64,000 nucleotides of DNA from Tritonibacter aquimaris (GCF_009617595.1 NZ_WIXK01000005.1:1-64000); one strand, 5' to 3'. Counted from the stretch's first letter, positions 1-9,827 are shown. Made by a program: numbers and translations. The notes: generated by a model from the sequence alone, not told the origin.

Positions 1-988
<988 letters not shown>

Positions 989-1097
989 TGTTCCAGAAAT
1001 AGATAGTGTCAAAATACACACTGAACAAACAAAACACCAAAAGCAAAACTAACTTGGACAACCTTGAGTGTAAGCGAAAAACGCATGGTATTGCCTC

Positions 1098-1215
1098 GGT
1101 TTGGTGGCAACAGCAAGAGCAAAACACCCGGTCCCATCCCGAACCCGGAAGTTAAGTGCCTCAGCGCCAATGGTACTTGGGCTTAAGCCCTGGGAGAGTA
1201 GGTCACCGCCAAACC
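1098..1215 (+). rRNA. rrf: 5S ribosomal RNA
   Basis: The terminal helix pairs ggtttggtgg (1098-1107) with ccgccaaacc (1206-1215). Between them lie conserved 5S segments: cccatcccgaac in the loop B/C region, gttaagtgcc, and gggagagtaggtc near the 3' end. It lies about 110 bases after the 23S end, as expected in an rrn operon. Ends are judged from the helix and could be off by one or two bases. Confidence 0.97.
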
Positions 1216-1257
1216 TAGATAATACCAATCTCTATAAAACGATAAAAAAACAACCAA

Positions 1258-1334
<77 letters not shown>

Positions 1335-1726
1335 AATAAAATACCCACACAAAAAAACAAAATCAAAACCCGCCGAGCAAGCGGGCCGTCTTGCGTTCCG
1401 CAGGTTGAAAAATACAAAAACGGGCAAAGAACAACTGCGCTGGTCGTCAATGTGACGGTGAATGAGCACTTGTTTGCGAGCCTGCGCCACATCCGCAGAT
1501 TACGCACCACCCCGCCCAAACATCGCCCCGTAGCTCATCATTGAGTGGCTGAGTCACAGTAACATTGTCAAAACCTGTGGTTTTCCCGCCCTTGTGAACA
1601 GTGTGGTGCTGATTAATTTAGTAAAGATCAGCCACATACCGCATGTTGGTAAGCCAGATGGATTTCAAACACGCTGATCTCAACATGGCGCCCATGTGAG
1701 CATCAAATGACAAAAGGGACCACGAG
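1335..1726. other. Intergenic region after the rrn operon
   Basis: No convincing gene in about 390 bases. A short inverted repeat cccgc/gcggg (1369-1373 with 1381-1385) lies 35 bases after tRNA-fMet and could be part of the operon's termination region, but no T-tract follows it. The remainder should hold the promoter of the downstream oxidase operon, which I could not pin down. Confidence 0.5.
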
Positions 1727-3211
1727 ATGAGAAAGGTCACACGGCGGGCAGCTCTCTTTGGCGCAGGGGGGCTGGCAGGATGGGCAGCAGCAGGGCTGTT
1801 TCGTCCCGATCTTCCTACCTATGCAGGGACCAAACCCATTGTTGCGCCACGGGGGCAGACTATCCTGAACGACGCCAGTGGCTTGTCTGCAACCCCGGTT
1901 CACTCGCATCTGCAGTTCGCGCAAAGCGACCAGACGCTTGTTGATGCGGTTCGGCTGGAAATGGCAGAGGCACGATCCGCTGGACGGCCTTTAAACGTTG
2001 GTGCAGCGCGCCATTCCATGGGGGGGCAGGCAATTCCGCGGCAGGGCACTGCGATCAGCTTCCGAAATGGCGCGATCGAAATCGACAGCGACAACCAGAT
2101 CTACCGCGCACATGCTGGGGCGCGCTGGTCTGATGCTATCGCTGCACTGGATCCCCTGGGCTGGTCGCCCAAAGTGATGCAATCCAACAATGACTTTGGA
2201 CTTGCGGCGACCTATTCCGTCAACGCGCACGGCTGGCCCGTTCCGTTTGGCCCTATGGGATCTACGGTGCGATCCCTGCGCATGGTTTTACCGTCTGGCG
2301 AACTGGTCATCTGCTCACCGCATGAAAACGCGGAGCTGTTTAATCTGGGCATGGGGGGCTACGGGCTGGTTGGTGTGATCATCGATATGGATGTGGAAAT
2401 GGTTAAAAACACCAGGCTGTTACCAAGCTACGCCGTGATGGATACCGCCGACTTTGCCGCCAATTTCCGACAAGCGGTCAATGATCCAGAGGTCACAATG
2501 GCCTATGGCCGTCTGAATGTTGAACGCGAAACGTTTTTTGAACACGCGCTTCTGGTGACCTACCGTGAAGCAGAGGATCAACAAGAGCTTCCAGCTGCAG
2601 ATGGATCAGGATGGATGGCCCATGCTGCCAGCCGTATCTATCGTGCACAACTGGGTAACGAAGCGCTGAAAACGTTCCGCTGGTGGAATGAAACCCGCCT
2701 TGGCCCTGCGCTTGGCGGTGGCCCGACCACCCGAAATTCGCTTCTGAATGAGCCGGTGGTGACATTGGATGATCATGATCCACAGCGGACCGACATCTTG
2801 CATGAATATTTTGTGGGCTTTGATGCGTTTGACCGTTTTGTTGATGCCTGCCGTGAGGTGATCCCCGCATCCTATCAGGAATTTCTCAACGTAACGCTGC
2901 GCTATGTGGCGCAAGATGACCAATCCGTGCTGTCATTTGCACCGGTCCCGCGAATAGCGGCCGTTATGTCGTTTAGTCAGGAGCTGACGGAACGAGCAGA
3001 AGCGGATCAGGCGCGTATGACCCGCAATCTGATCGACCGTGTTGTAGACCTGGGTGGCGCTTATTACCTTCCGTACCGTCCCCATGCGACAGTTGATCAA
3101 TTGACCAGATCCTATCCGCGCGCGGCTGAATTTGCGCAGGCCAAGCGTGAGCTCGACCCGGGTCTGTTGCTGCGTAATAATCTTTGGGATCAATATCTGG
3201 GGCAGTTATGA
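1727..3211 (+). CDS. Tat-exported FAD-linked oxidase (VAO / alditol-oxidase-like)
   Basis: A 494-residue flavoprotein. The N-terminus has a twin-arginine signal (T5-R6-R7 followed by a hydrophobic Ala/Gly stretch to about residue 23), so export in folded form is expected. Residues about 65-210 form the FAD-binding fold of the vanillyl-alcohol-oxidase family: NVGAARHSMGG carries H96 at the position that links FAD covalently in aldonolactone and alditol oxidases, and GMGGYGLVG is the second FAD-contact segment. The C-terminal half resembles the substrate domain of D-arabinono-1,4-lactone / alditol oxidases. The substrate cannot be read from sequence. It overlaps the next gene by ATGA and heads a four-gene operon of membrane proteins. 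Confidence 0.85.
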   Translation: MRKVTRRAALFGAGGLAGWAAAGLFRPDLPTYAGTKPIVAPRGQTILNDASGLSATPVHSHLQFAQSDQTLVDAVRLEMAEARSAGRPLNVGAARHSMGGQAIPRQGTAISFRNGAIEIDSDNQIYRAHAGARWSDAIAALDPLGWSPKVMQSNNDFGLAATYSVNAHGWPVPFGPMGSTVRSLRMVLPSGELVICSPHENAELFNLGMGGYGLVGVIIDMDVEMVKNTRLLPSYAVMDTADFAANFRQAVNDPEVTMAYGRLNVERETFFEHALLVTYREAEDQQELPAADGSGWMAHAASRIYRAQLGNEALKTFRWWNETRLGPALGGGPTTRNSLLNEPVVTLDDHDPQRTDILHEYFVGFDAFDRFVDACREVIPASYQEFLNVTLRYVAQDDQSVLSFAPVPRIAAVMSFSQELTERAEADQARMTRNLIDRVVDLGGAYYLPYRPHATVDQLTRSYPRAAEFAQAKRELDPGLLLRNNLWDQYLGQL

Positions 3212-3612
3212 GCAATTTGCAGAAACTGTGTTTTGGCTATTTCGTGGCGCTGATGATCGCCGCCTCGCTGAACTATGTGCCGGGACTGACAGATGAAAAT
3301 GGCCTGGCTTTTGGTATCTTTGCGCTCGACATCTATGACGACGCGCTGCATGTGGCCTCTGCGCTGTGGGCTTTGGCGGCTGGCATTGTCTCGTATCGAG
3401 CCGCGCGCCAATTCCTGATCTTGTTTGGGCTGTTGTATCTTGGGGATGGGGTCTTTGGGATCTTTACTGGCTACGGGTTCCTGGACCTTGGGATTTTCAC
3501 CAATGCGTCGCTTGGAACAGATTGGTCACTGCCACGTTTTCTCGCCAATCTGCCCCATCTGGCCTTGGGCGGGCTCGGGGTTTGGGCGGGGGTTAGGGGC
3601 GCAAAAGGATGA
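3208..3612 (+). CDS. Small four-helix integral membrane protein, unknown function
   Basis: Starts at the ATG of an ATGA overlap with the FAD oxidase stop, giving 134 residues; a longer in-frame start at 3184 lies inside the oxidase and is less likely. The protein has about four hydrophobic segments (roughly residues 7-24, 44-64, 68-90 and 108-130) with charged turns, and ends in GVRGAKG. I recognise no catalytic motif. Tight coupling to the oxidase and to the next gene, again through ATGA, suggests the products act together, perhaps as a membrane partner or electron acceptor for the exported oxidase; that is inference only. Confidence 0.75.
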   Translation: MSNLQKLCFGYFVALMIAASLNYVPGLTDENGLAFGIFALDIYDDALHVASALWALAAGIVSYRAARQFLILFGLLYLGDGVFGIFTGYGFLDLGIFTNASLGTDWSLPRFLANLPHLALGGLGVWAGVRGAKG

Positions 3613-4661
3613 GGCTACTGTGGAGATATATGAAGCGGCTGCTGTTAGTCGTGCTGATCTGCGCGGTCGCGCTGCTTGCTCCGATTGCCTATGTGGAGAC
3701 CGCATGTAAAGGCAGTGCACAGGTGCTGCCATACAAACCGGTGATTTCAGCCGCGTATCACCGTCCCGAAACACGCACCCTCATGACCTATCCAGAATGG
3801 GATATCGTGCACGCCTATGAAGATTATGCGCATGTGCTAAAGACCGGAGATCCCCATGATTTTGGCTATCTACGCGCGGTTTCCGGGTTCTGGTCGTCAT
3901 TGTGTTCCTTGACCTCTGCCTCTGCGGCCCATGGCGACATAGATGGACCAACCAAACAGATGGTCTATGTGATTGGCGTAAGCTTCACCGCTGAATTGCT
4001 ATTGAAAGCGGCTTATGAAGAAACACTTGGGCGCCTCGCCACGCTTGTGCGGGGGGATGAACGCGCCGCGCTTGATGATGTTTCTGCAGCGCAAGCGGGT
4101 CGCTACGCCAAGTTCCTGCAGCAGGTGCCGTGGTATAAATGGCCGTTCCAAAGGGACCGGGCTGAATTGCACCAAAAAGCGGGGGATAGCCTGCGCGATC
4201 GGGAACGGCGCTTTGCGCTGGGGGTCGAATATGGCGTCAAAGCGGCCTATGCGAATGTGATCAACGATGCTGTGGCGCAGGTAGGGCAGGACGCGCTAAG
4301 CCTTCGCATGGTGGTGCGCGACGTGGATCAGGCGTATCTGCAAAACATCGAGTCCGTTTCAATCATAGCCGAACATGCAGGCGGCATAGAGCTTGAGGCA
4401 CCACGCTATCGCGCCTTGACGCTATTGTTGCAAAAGCTTGCGCAAGATGGGGTCAATTTTGTTGAGATCGCCGGCAATGATGACATCATGTTCACGGTCT
4501 TGAGCGAAACCGCCGAAATGGACGGGGCAATTTACAGCACCGCGCGGCAGGGACGTGCGGATCACCGCCATCTTATACTGGTAAAGGTTTCAGAACTCGC
4601 GGGGCGGCTGCGCGCTATGGCGAAAAACGGTCAACGCCTGGAACATGTTCATGACTATTAG
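3609..4661 (+). CDS. Membrane-anchored protein of unknown function
   Basis: A 350-residue protein starting in an ATGA overlap with the preceding gene. One N-terminal hydrophobic segment (about residues 9-28) follows a basic start, so it is probably an anchored periplasmic protein or has an uncleaved signal. The body is mixed alpha/beta and carries TLMTYPEWDIVHAYEDYA (about 56-73) and PWYKWPF (about 173-179); neither matches a family I can name. Its 3' end overlaps the next gene by 17 bases. It is the third member of the oxidase operon, so a role with the oxidase is likely but unproven. Confidence 0.75.
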   Translation: MRLLWRYMKRLLLVVLICAVALLAPIAYVETACKGSAQVLPYKPVISAAYHRPETRTLMTYPEWDIVHAYEDYAHVLKTGDPHDFGYLRAVSGFWSSLCSLTSASAAHGDIDGPTKQMVYVIGVSFTAELLLKAAYEETLGRLATLVRGDERAALDDVSAAQAGRYAKFLQQVPWYKWPFQRDRAELHQKAGDSLRDRERRFALGVEYGVKAAYANVINDAVAQVGQDALSLRMVVRDVDQAYLQNIESVSIIAEHAGGIELEAPRYRALTLLLQKLAQDGVNFVEIAGNDDIMFTVLSETAEMDGAIYSTARQGRADHRHLILVKVSELAGRLRAMAKNGQRLEHVHDY

Positions 4662-4944
4662 ATCGCTCCTCATAGCTTTGCCCTGTCTGTTCTTTGGCTG
4701 GATTGCGATCTTGCTGGTGGTGGCGGTTTCAACAGATGACGCCCCGGCATATGTGGTGCTCTTTCCGCCCAAAGGTTTTGTGGCAGCGCTTCCCGAAACG
4801 GCGTCTATCCTCTCCCTTTCTGACTATAGCATTACAGTCAGTGCCAACGAGACGGGCTTCGCTCGTGCGCTATACAATCGCGGCGCTTTGGTTGTGCTGC
4901 CTGCTGGGCTGCCGGGATGTTTGCCTGTGCCGAATTCTCTTTAA
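4645..4944 (+). CDS. Small single-pass membrane protein, unknown function
   Basis: A 99-residue protein that begins inside the 3' end of the preceding gene (ATG at 4645 or the second ATG at 4651), which suggests translational coupling. One membrane segment spans about residues 6-29. The rest is short and ends in GALVVLPAGLPGCLPV, a hydrophobic tail that looks like a natural C-terminus. It is the last intact gene of the oxidase operon. Immediately downstream the frames are broken, so I considered that this too is a 3'-truncated relic, but its own reading frame is uninterrupted. Confidence 0.6.
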   Translation: MFMTIRSLLIALPCLFFGWIAILLVVAVSTDDAPAYVVLFPPKGFVAALPETASILSLSDYSITVSANETGFARALYNRGALVVLPAGLPGCLPVPNSL

Positions 4945-5058
4945 TACTTGAAAGTCGTACAGGTTTGCCGCTCGTTGCTGCGATGTACGGGTGTTGGACA
5001 TCTGCGGGGCTCGCGGCTTGGCTCGGTTGCGGTGTTTTGACTGTGAGTAACCTGTTAA

Positions 5059-5510
5059 AGGAGCAGCGCCTCGGCTTTTGGGATCGCGAGCTTCTGCTGC
5101 AGCACTTTTGGGCCCCATGAACTATCTGAAGAATATTATGATCGCCTGCCACGGCAGGTGTCGCTTGGTCAGGCCCAGCGTGCCTGCCTTGCCCGCGCAT
5201 CGGTGACAGAGCCAGACCTGATCATCTTTGACGAACCCCTCAGTGCGTTGGATGCATTGGTGCAGAAAAAAATCGGCAGCGCATGGATCAGCTGCGCTGC
5301 GAAAAAGCGCTGACCTATATTGTTGTGACCCACGATCTTGGCTTTGCTGCGACCTATGCAGACCGCATCCTGTTGCTGCGCGCTGGCAAGGTCGAAGCCT
5401 TCCAAACTCGCGACGCCTTTTTTGCAGCCCCAGCAAGCGCATATGCCCGCGATCTGGCATCAGCTGCGCGCTCGCTTGGCGCGCTGAAATATCTGGAGGC
5501 GGCGCAATGA
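5059..5510 (+). pseudogene. ABC transporter ATPase remnant, truncated and frameshifted
   Basis: Frame 1 encodes the C-terminal part of an ABC ATPase: signature region [16 protein letters not shown], Walker [13 protein letters not shown] and D-loop, then runs into a stop after LVQKKI. The H-loop part YIVVTHDLGF continues in the next frame from about 5283 to the TGA at 5508-5510. The shift falls at a run of seven A (5266-5272); one extra A would restore a single frame. No Walker A is present upstream. The preceding stretch, in yet another frame to the TGA at 5118, may be older coding sequence. The pieces resemble an oligopeptide-type ABC ATPase. This looks like decay rather than programmed frameshifting because the P-loop half is also gone. 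Confidence 0.8.
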
Positions 5511-6131
5511 AGATTTTGTTGTATTGCGATGTTTGCGTCCTTTGCTTCATTGCGCTATTTGCCGCTCGCCCATGCCTCGGTCCTGGGATATCTCGCGCCG
5601 ATGCTGGCGGTGATTTTGGCGCATTTCATCTTGCGCGAAGAGGTCAGTGCGACCCGCTGGCTGGCGGTAGTGGTCAGTTTCATCGGTATGCTGGTGCTGG
5701 TGCTGCCCAAAGCCACCGGAGCTGCGATTGATCAATCCTATATGATTGGCCTGGTACTGGCGCTGACGGAAAACGCAGGCGCTATTGCGTTTTATTTCGC
5801 GCTCACCTGCGCAGTGGCAGGATGGGCCACCGCGGGCCTGGGCTGGGTGCAGCCAACACCCGCGCAATGGCTGCTGCTGTGTGGATCAGGCGCGGCCGGA
5901 GGCATTGCCCACATCATGATGACACTGGCGCTGCAACAGGCTGAAGTGTCCAAACTTGCCCCCTTTGAATACCTGTCGCTGGTCTTTGCAGTGATTGCAG
6001 ATTTTGCGCTGTTTGATGTGGTGCCGGGCTGGACCTTTGCGCTTTCGACAGTGTTGATCCTCACTGCAATGTGGATGTCCATGCTCAAAGCGGGGCTGTT
6101 CCGGCGCAAGACCAGCGTTGCCAATTCATGA
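5507..6131 (+). pseudogene. DMT/EamA-family permease remnant lacking its N-terminal half
   Basis: From about 5529 the frame encodes some 200 residues of an EamA-type drug/metabolite transporter: RYLPLAHASVLGYLAP, LREEVSATRWLAVVVSFIGM, then the second EamA repeat with five or so helices to the TGA at 6129-6131. Intact relatives are about 290-300 residues, so the first three helices are missing. An ATG at 5507, overlapping the ABC remnant stop, opens a different frame (MKILLY...) that runs into the permease sequence out of phase, as expected if an internal deletion removed the 5' part. It is probably non-functional, although a half-size permease cannot be excluded. Confidence 0.75.
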
Positions 6132-6142
6132 TGGAATGTGCC

Positions 6143-6183
6143 AACTGCCTGTGAATGTCTTTTGATCACCACAGGCAGTTTTT
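6143..6183 (+). terminator. Rho-independent terminator
   Basis: A perfect 11-bp inverted repeat, aactgcctgtg (6143-6153) and cacaggcagtt (6170-6180), with its 3' arm running into a T-rich end (five T at 6179-6183). It follows the permease remnant and sits directly in front of the next permease ATG at 6185, so it may also hide that gene's ribosome-binding site. Confidence 0.75.
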
Positions 6184-6184
6184 C

Positions 6185-7075
6185 ATGGCCAGCTCCAGCC
6201 ACCCATCTGATGTCCAGCCCAGCAACCAGGCAGGCGGCGTTTTGGGACGCATAAGCCTGTTTTTGTGCCCGCTGAGCCTTGCATTGATGGGGCTTGCGGT
6301 GAAACTCAGCGCAGGTTTCACAACCGAGCTGATCCTGCTGGCGCGTTTTGCCTTTTCTGCACTGATATATCTGCTGATCTTGCAATGGCGCGGTTTTGAT
6401 TTCCGCAGCATTCGCCCGGCGCGCCACATCCTGCGCAGCGTTTTGGGGCTGGCCTCAGTATCCTGCCTGTTTGGCTCGATCTCGCTTATTCCACTGTCAA
6501 CGGCACTGTGTCTTTCATATATGGTGCCGGTCTTCACCTATGGGATTTCGGTCTATACGGGGGCGGCGCGGCTTGATCATCGCGCGCTGCTGATCCTGGG
6601 TGCGCTGGTGGGCGTTGCATTGATTGTGCAGCCCGAAGCCAGCGTTGATCCCCTTGGCGCCGCGCTGGGTATCTGCTCGGCGCTGTGTGGGGCGCTGGCC
6701 CTGTTTGAAATCAAGCGCCTGTCGCAATGCGAAAGCCCGGATGCGGTCCTGATCATGTATTTTCTCTATTCCACCGGGATTTTGGCCTGCGCCGTGCTGT
6801 TTTTGGACAGCTGGCCCCTGGCAGCTGAGTTTGCGCTGATCAATACCAGCGGATTGATCGCGGTTGGTATTTTGGGCCTGCTCTATCAGCTCTTTTTGCT
6901 GACAGCGCTGCGCCAGGCCACGGTTGCGACGATGTCGATGGCACTGCTTGTTGCGGTGGCGCTGGGCTATGGGATTGATACGCTACTTTTGGGCGCAGCA
7001 CTGTCACCGCTTGCGGTCTGGGGCACCGCGCTCCTTGCGCTCAGCCTGATGGGCTATCACCGGGCCAGTCGTTAA
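6185..7075 (+). CDS. DMT (EamA) family permease
   Basis: A 296-residue inner-membrane transporter of the drug/metabolite superfamily with about ten helices in two EamA repeats (roughly residues 20-140 and 155-292). Repeat-typical features are SLIPLSTALCLSYMVPVF in the first half and LYQLFLLTALRQATVATMSM in the second. The start at 6185 is preferred over an in-frame ATG at 6155 because the latter lies within the terminator hairpin and has no ribosome-binding site; AGGCAG at 6173-6178 could serve 6185. The substrate is unknown. It may be a separate insertion next to the decayed DMT copy, since the two sequences are clearly different. Confidence 0.85.
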   Translation: MASSSHPSDVQPSNQAGGVLGRISLFLCPLSLALMGLAVKLSAGFTTELILLARFAFSALIYLLILQWRGFDFRSIRPARHILRSVLGLASVSCLFGSISLIPLSTALCLSYMVPVFTYGISVYTGAARLDHRALLILGALVGVALIVQPEASVDPLGAALGICSALCGALALFEIKRLSQCESPDAVLIMYFLYSTGILACAVLFLDSWPLAAEFALINTSGLIAVGILGLLYQLFLLTALRQATVATMSMALLVAVALGYGIDTLLLGAALSPLAVWGTALLALSLMGYHRASR

Positions 7076-7296
7076 GGTGCATTTTACTTTTCTGCCGTGT
7101 TTTATGCTTGGTAAAAATGCAAGTGGCGTGAGGGGGTGTTTGAACCGTTGGGTCGAATGCGTCGCCACGCAACTGTTTTTTAACCGTTTCAGATCTGATC
7201 TAGGCCAGAGTTCGCGCGTGGTTTTCGCAGGGTCCGGGCGGAGCTTTACAAAAACTATAAGGTTTAATATCAGCGCCCGCGAATAGGGGTGAGTTG
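7076..7296. other. Intergenic region upstream of the adenylation-acyltransferase fusion
   Basis: No gene seen. An imperfect inverted repeat, tgcattttac (7078-7087) with gtaaaaatgca (7111-7121), lies just after the permease and may help end its transcript, though no T-tract follows. The ribosome-binding site AGGGGTGAG (7284-7292) belongs to the next gene. A 69-codon open frame through here has no ribosome-binding site and no recognisable features. Confidence 0.5.
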
Positions 7297-9807
7297 ATGT
7301 TTTTTGATTTGGATGTACTGCGCGGTTTTGGTGATGCGCCCTGTTTGCGGTTTCGCAGCGAAACCATCAGCTACAATACACTTGCAGATTGTGCTGCGGA
7401 ATTTGCGGCCAAATTGCCTGAAGCCCGCGCCTTAATTGCTATTGAAATGGCCCCTCGGCCGGATGCAATCGCGGCATATATCGGTGCATTGTCTGCGGGG
7501 CATGCGGTTTTACCGCTCCCCGTTGGCAGCGCGTCCGGGCAGGCGCTGGCGCGGTTTCAGGCGGCATATCATTATTCGGATAGGCTGGTTCACATCGGCC
7601 CGAGCGCCAAGTTTCACGATGATCTGGCACTGGTTCTGCAGACCTCCGGCAGCACAGGGCAGGGGCAGGGGGTGCGCCTGTCACAGGCGGCGTTGCAATC
7701 AAATGCGCAGGCGATTGCAGAGTATCTCCAGCTCAGCAGCCACGATCGCGCCGCGCTTATTTTGCCGCTGCATTATTCATACGGTCTGTCGGTTCTGCAT
7801 TCCCATCTGCGCGTTGGCGCAAGCCTGTGGCTCGCCGAAGGCTCTGTTTTGGAAGGAAACTTCCTGCACGAGCTTTCCGCCGCGAAGGCCACAAACCTTG
7901 CTGGCGTGCCACATCATTTCACCATGCTCGACAACGTGGGGCTTGCGGCGCAGCTACCAGCAGAGTTGAAGACCCTGACGGTGGCAGGCGGGGCGATGGC
8001 ACCAGATGCGGTGCAACGCTGGTCTGGGATCATGGAACGCCAGTCCGGCCGTTTCTTTGTGATGTATGGCCAGACCGAAGCCTGCGCGCGTATTGCTTAT
8101 CTTCCTCCAGATCTTGCTTGTTCACACCCAGATGCAATGGGTCGTGCCATTCCCGGCGGCACCTTGATGTTGCGCAATGAAACCGGACAGATCGTGACAG
8201 GCGCAGGCGAGGGGGAGCTGATCTACACCGGTCCCAACGTAATGATGGGCTACGCCAGTGACGCGCAGGATTTGCAAAAGGGCGCCGAGATTGCTGAGCT
8301 TGCAACCGGTGATCTGGCGCAGCGTGATGCAGATGGGATCTACCGTATCACCGGGCGGCTGTCGCGCATGTCCAAAATCGCCGGGCTGCGTATTGGCCAT
8401 GATGCGCTGGAACGCGGGCTTTGGGAGCACGGCTATGAACCCGCGATCTGGGGCGATGACGACACCTTATATATTGCCGCCGCCACAGCTGATGAAGCGT
8501 TGGCGCAGAAAGCTGCAGATCTTGCAGGTATTGGGCGTAGCCATATTGAACTGGTGTCCTGCAAGTCTTTCCCCCGCCGGGCCAATGGAAAGATCGACTA
8601 CCCTGCGTTAAGGCAGATGCAGCCAGTTCGCCGCGAAACCAAAGGGGTGGCAGAGGCTTTTGCCCAGTGTTTTGCACCAGAACCCGTAGCCCCCGATCAA
8701 AGTTTTGCTGATCTTGGTGGCGATTCGCTTAAACATGTGGAGCTGTCGCTGACGCTGGATCGTATCCTTGGCGGGTTGCCGGACAATTGGGAAGAGACCC
8801 CGATCAAAGACCTGCGCAAACCACTTAGATCCGGTTCCATGGTGAGCGTGCCGCTTCTGGCGCGGGTGTTGGCGATTTTGGCGGTGGTGATCGCGCATCA
8901 GACCAATATCCCCGTTTATGGCGGCGCGGCCGCAATGGTGATTTTGCTGGGGATGAGCGTCGCGGATCATCGCCTGAACGCGCTAAGTGATGGAGATCCC
9001 TGGCAATTCATGAAGCCAACCTTGCGCGTTCTGGGGCCTTATTTTGCGGTGCTGGCGGGCTATGCGCTGGTATGGGAGCAGGTGCCCTGGGTCTCTGTGG
9101 TATTGCTTGGAAACTTTGCAATAACGACGCCCGAGACCCATTTGATGCTGCCGTATCTCTATTGGTTCGTTGAAGCCTATGTGCAGATGAGCCTGCTGGT
9201 GTTGCTTCTGTTCTGGCCGCCAAAAATGCGTCAAACGGTGCGATCGCACCCGTTTGCTGCGGGTGCAGCCTTGCTTGTTTTTGCGGTGGCATTGCGAGTG
9301 ACGGTCCCAGAACTTTGGCCGTTGCCTGCCGGGCGGTCGCAGTTTTCGCTGCCCTGGGTGTTCTATCTCTTTGCGTTGGGATGGTGTGTGGCTTGTGCAA
9401 AGACCCTTGCGCAGCGCATGCTGGTTCTGGCCGCGGCGATGGTGATTTTCCCAACCGCAGCCTATCTTGGTGGCAATTGGTATGGGGCCTGGTACAAATA
9501 CATGGGGCTTTTGGCGCTCACCGGGGTGCTTTTGTGGGTTCCGCGCGTGCCGATGCCACGCCTTGGTGTGCGTGCTGTCATGTATATGGCGCAGGCGGCG
9601 TTTCCGATCTACCTGCTGCACCGGTTTGTGCCCGAAGAGATCATGCCCTGGCTTTCACAGGAAGTCGGTTTGAGCCTATCAAAAGGTGCAACCGATGTTG
9701 TGGCGATTGGTGGGGGTGTGGTGATCGGGCTACTGGCGGCCTGTGGGCTGCGCCAGCTTGCGCGATTGCGGCTGCCGGTTTGGCGCCAACTGCGGGCCGT
9801 GCGATAG
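7297..9807 (+). CDS. Fusion of AMP-forming adenylation domain, carrier protein and membrane acyltransferase
   Basis: An 836-residue, three-part protein. Residues about 1-440 are an AMP-forming ligase: QTSGSTGQGQG (P-loop, about 115-125), YGQTE (257-261), TGDL (337-340), GRLSRMSKIAGLRI, and NGKID with the catalytic Lys near 432. A carrier domain follows with the phosphopantetheine site GGDSL (Ser about 477). From about 518 there are roughly ten membrane helices opening with RVLAILAVVIAH, the Arg...His start typical of acyltransferase-3 (OafA-like) proteins. Such an arrangement would activate a carboxylic or amino acid, load it on the carrier arm and pass it across or onto a membrane-side acceptor, by analogy with D-alanylation by DltA/DltC/DltB. 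The ATG at 7297 is chosen over TTG 7294 because of the AGGGGTGAG spacing. Substrate and acceptor are unknown. Confidence 0.85.
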   Translation: MFFDLDVLRGFGDAPCLRFRSETISYNTLADCAAEFAAKLPEARALIAIEMAPRPDAIAAYIGALSAGHAVLPLPVGSASGQALARFQAAYHYSDRLVHIGPSAKFHDDLALVLQTSGSTGQGQGVRLSQAALQSNAQAIAEYLQLSSHDRAALILPLHYSYGLSVLHSHLRVGASLWLAEGSVLEGNFLHELSAAKATNLAGVPHHFTMLDNVGLAAQLPAELKTLTVAGGAMAPDAVQRWSGIMERQSGRFFVMYGQTEACARIAYLPPDLACSHPDAMGRAIPGGTLMLRNETGQIVTGAGEGELIYTGPNVMMGYASDAQDLQKGAEIAELATGDLAQRDADGIYRITGRLSRMSKIAGLRIGHDALERGLWEHGYEPAIWGDDDTLYIAAATADEALAQKAADLAGIGRSHIELVSCKSFPRRANGKIDYPALRQMQPVRRETKGVAEAFAQCFAPEPVAPDQSFADLGGDSLKHVELSLTLDRILGGLPDNWEETPIKDLRKPLRSGSMVSVPLLARVLAILAVVIAHQTNIPVYGGAAAMVILLGMSVADHRLNALSDGDPWQFMKPTLRVLGPYFAVLAGYALVWEQVPWVSVVLLGNFAITTPETHLMLPYLYWFVEAYVQMSLLVLLLFWPPKMRQTVRSHPFAAGAALLVFAVALRVTVPELWPLPAGRSQFSLPWVFYLFALGWCVACAKTLAQRMLVLAAAMVIFPTAAYLGGNWYGAWYKYMGLLALTGVLLWVPRVPMPRLGVRAVMYMAQAAFPIYLLHRFVPEEIMPWLSQEVGLSLSKGATDVVAIGGGVVIGLLAACGLRQLARLRLPVWRQLRAVR

Positions 9808-9827
9808 GCCCGCAGGACAGATGAAAA

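Noticed and set aside
5228-5731. 167-codon frame spanning the ABC and DMT remnants
   Set aside because: It reads both remnants out of their coding frame; the conserved motifs fall in the other two frames.
7077-7286. 69-codon plus-strand frame before the adenylation fusion
   Set aside because: No ribosome-binding site, starts at GTG within an inverted repeat, and no recognisable protein features.
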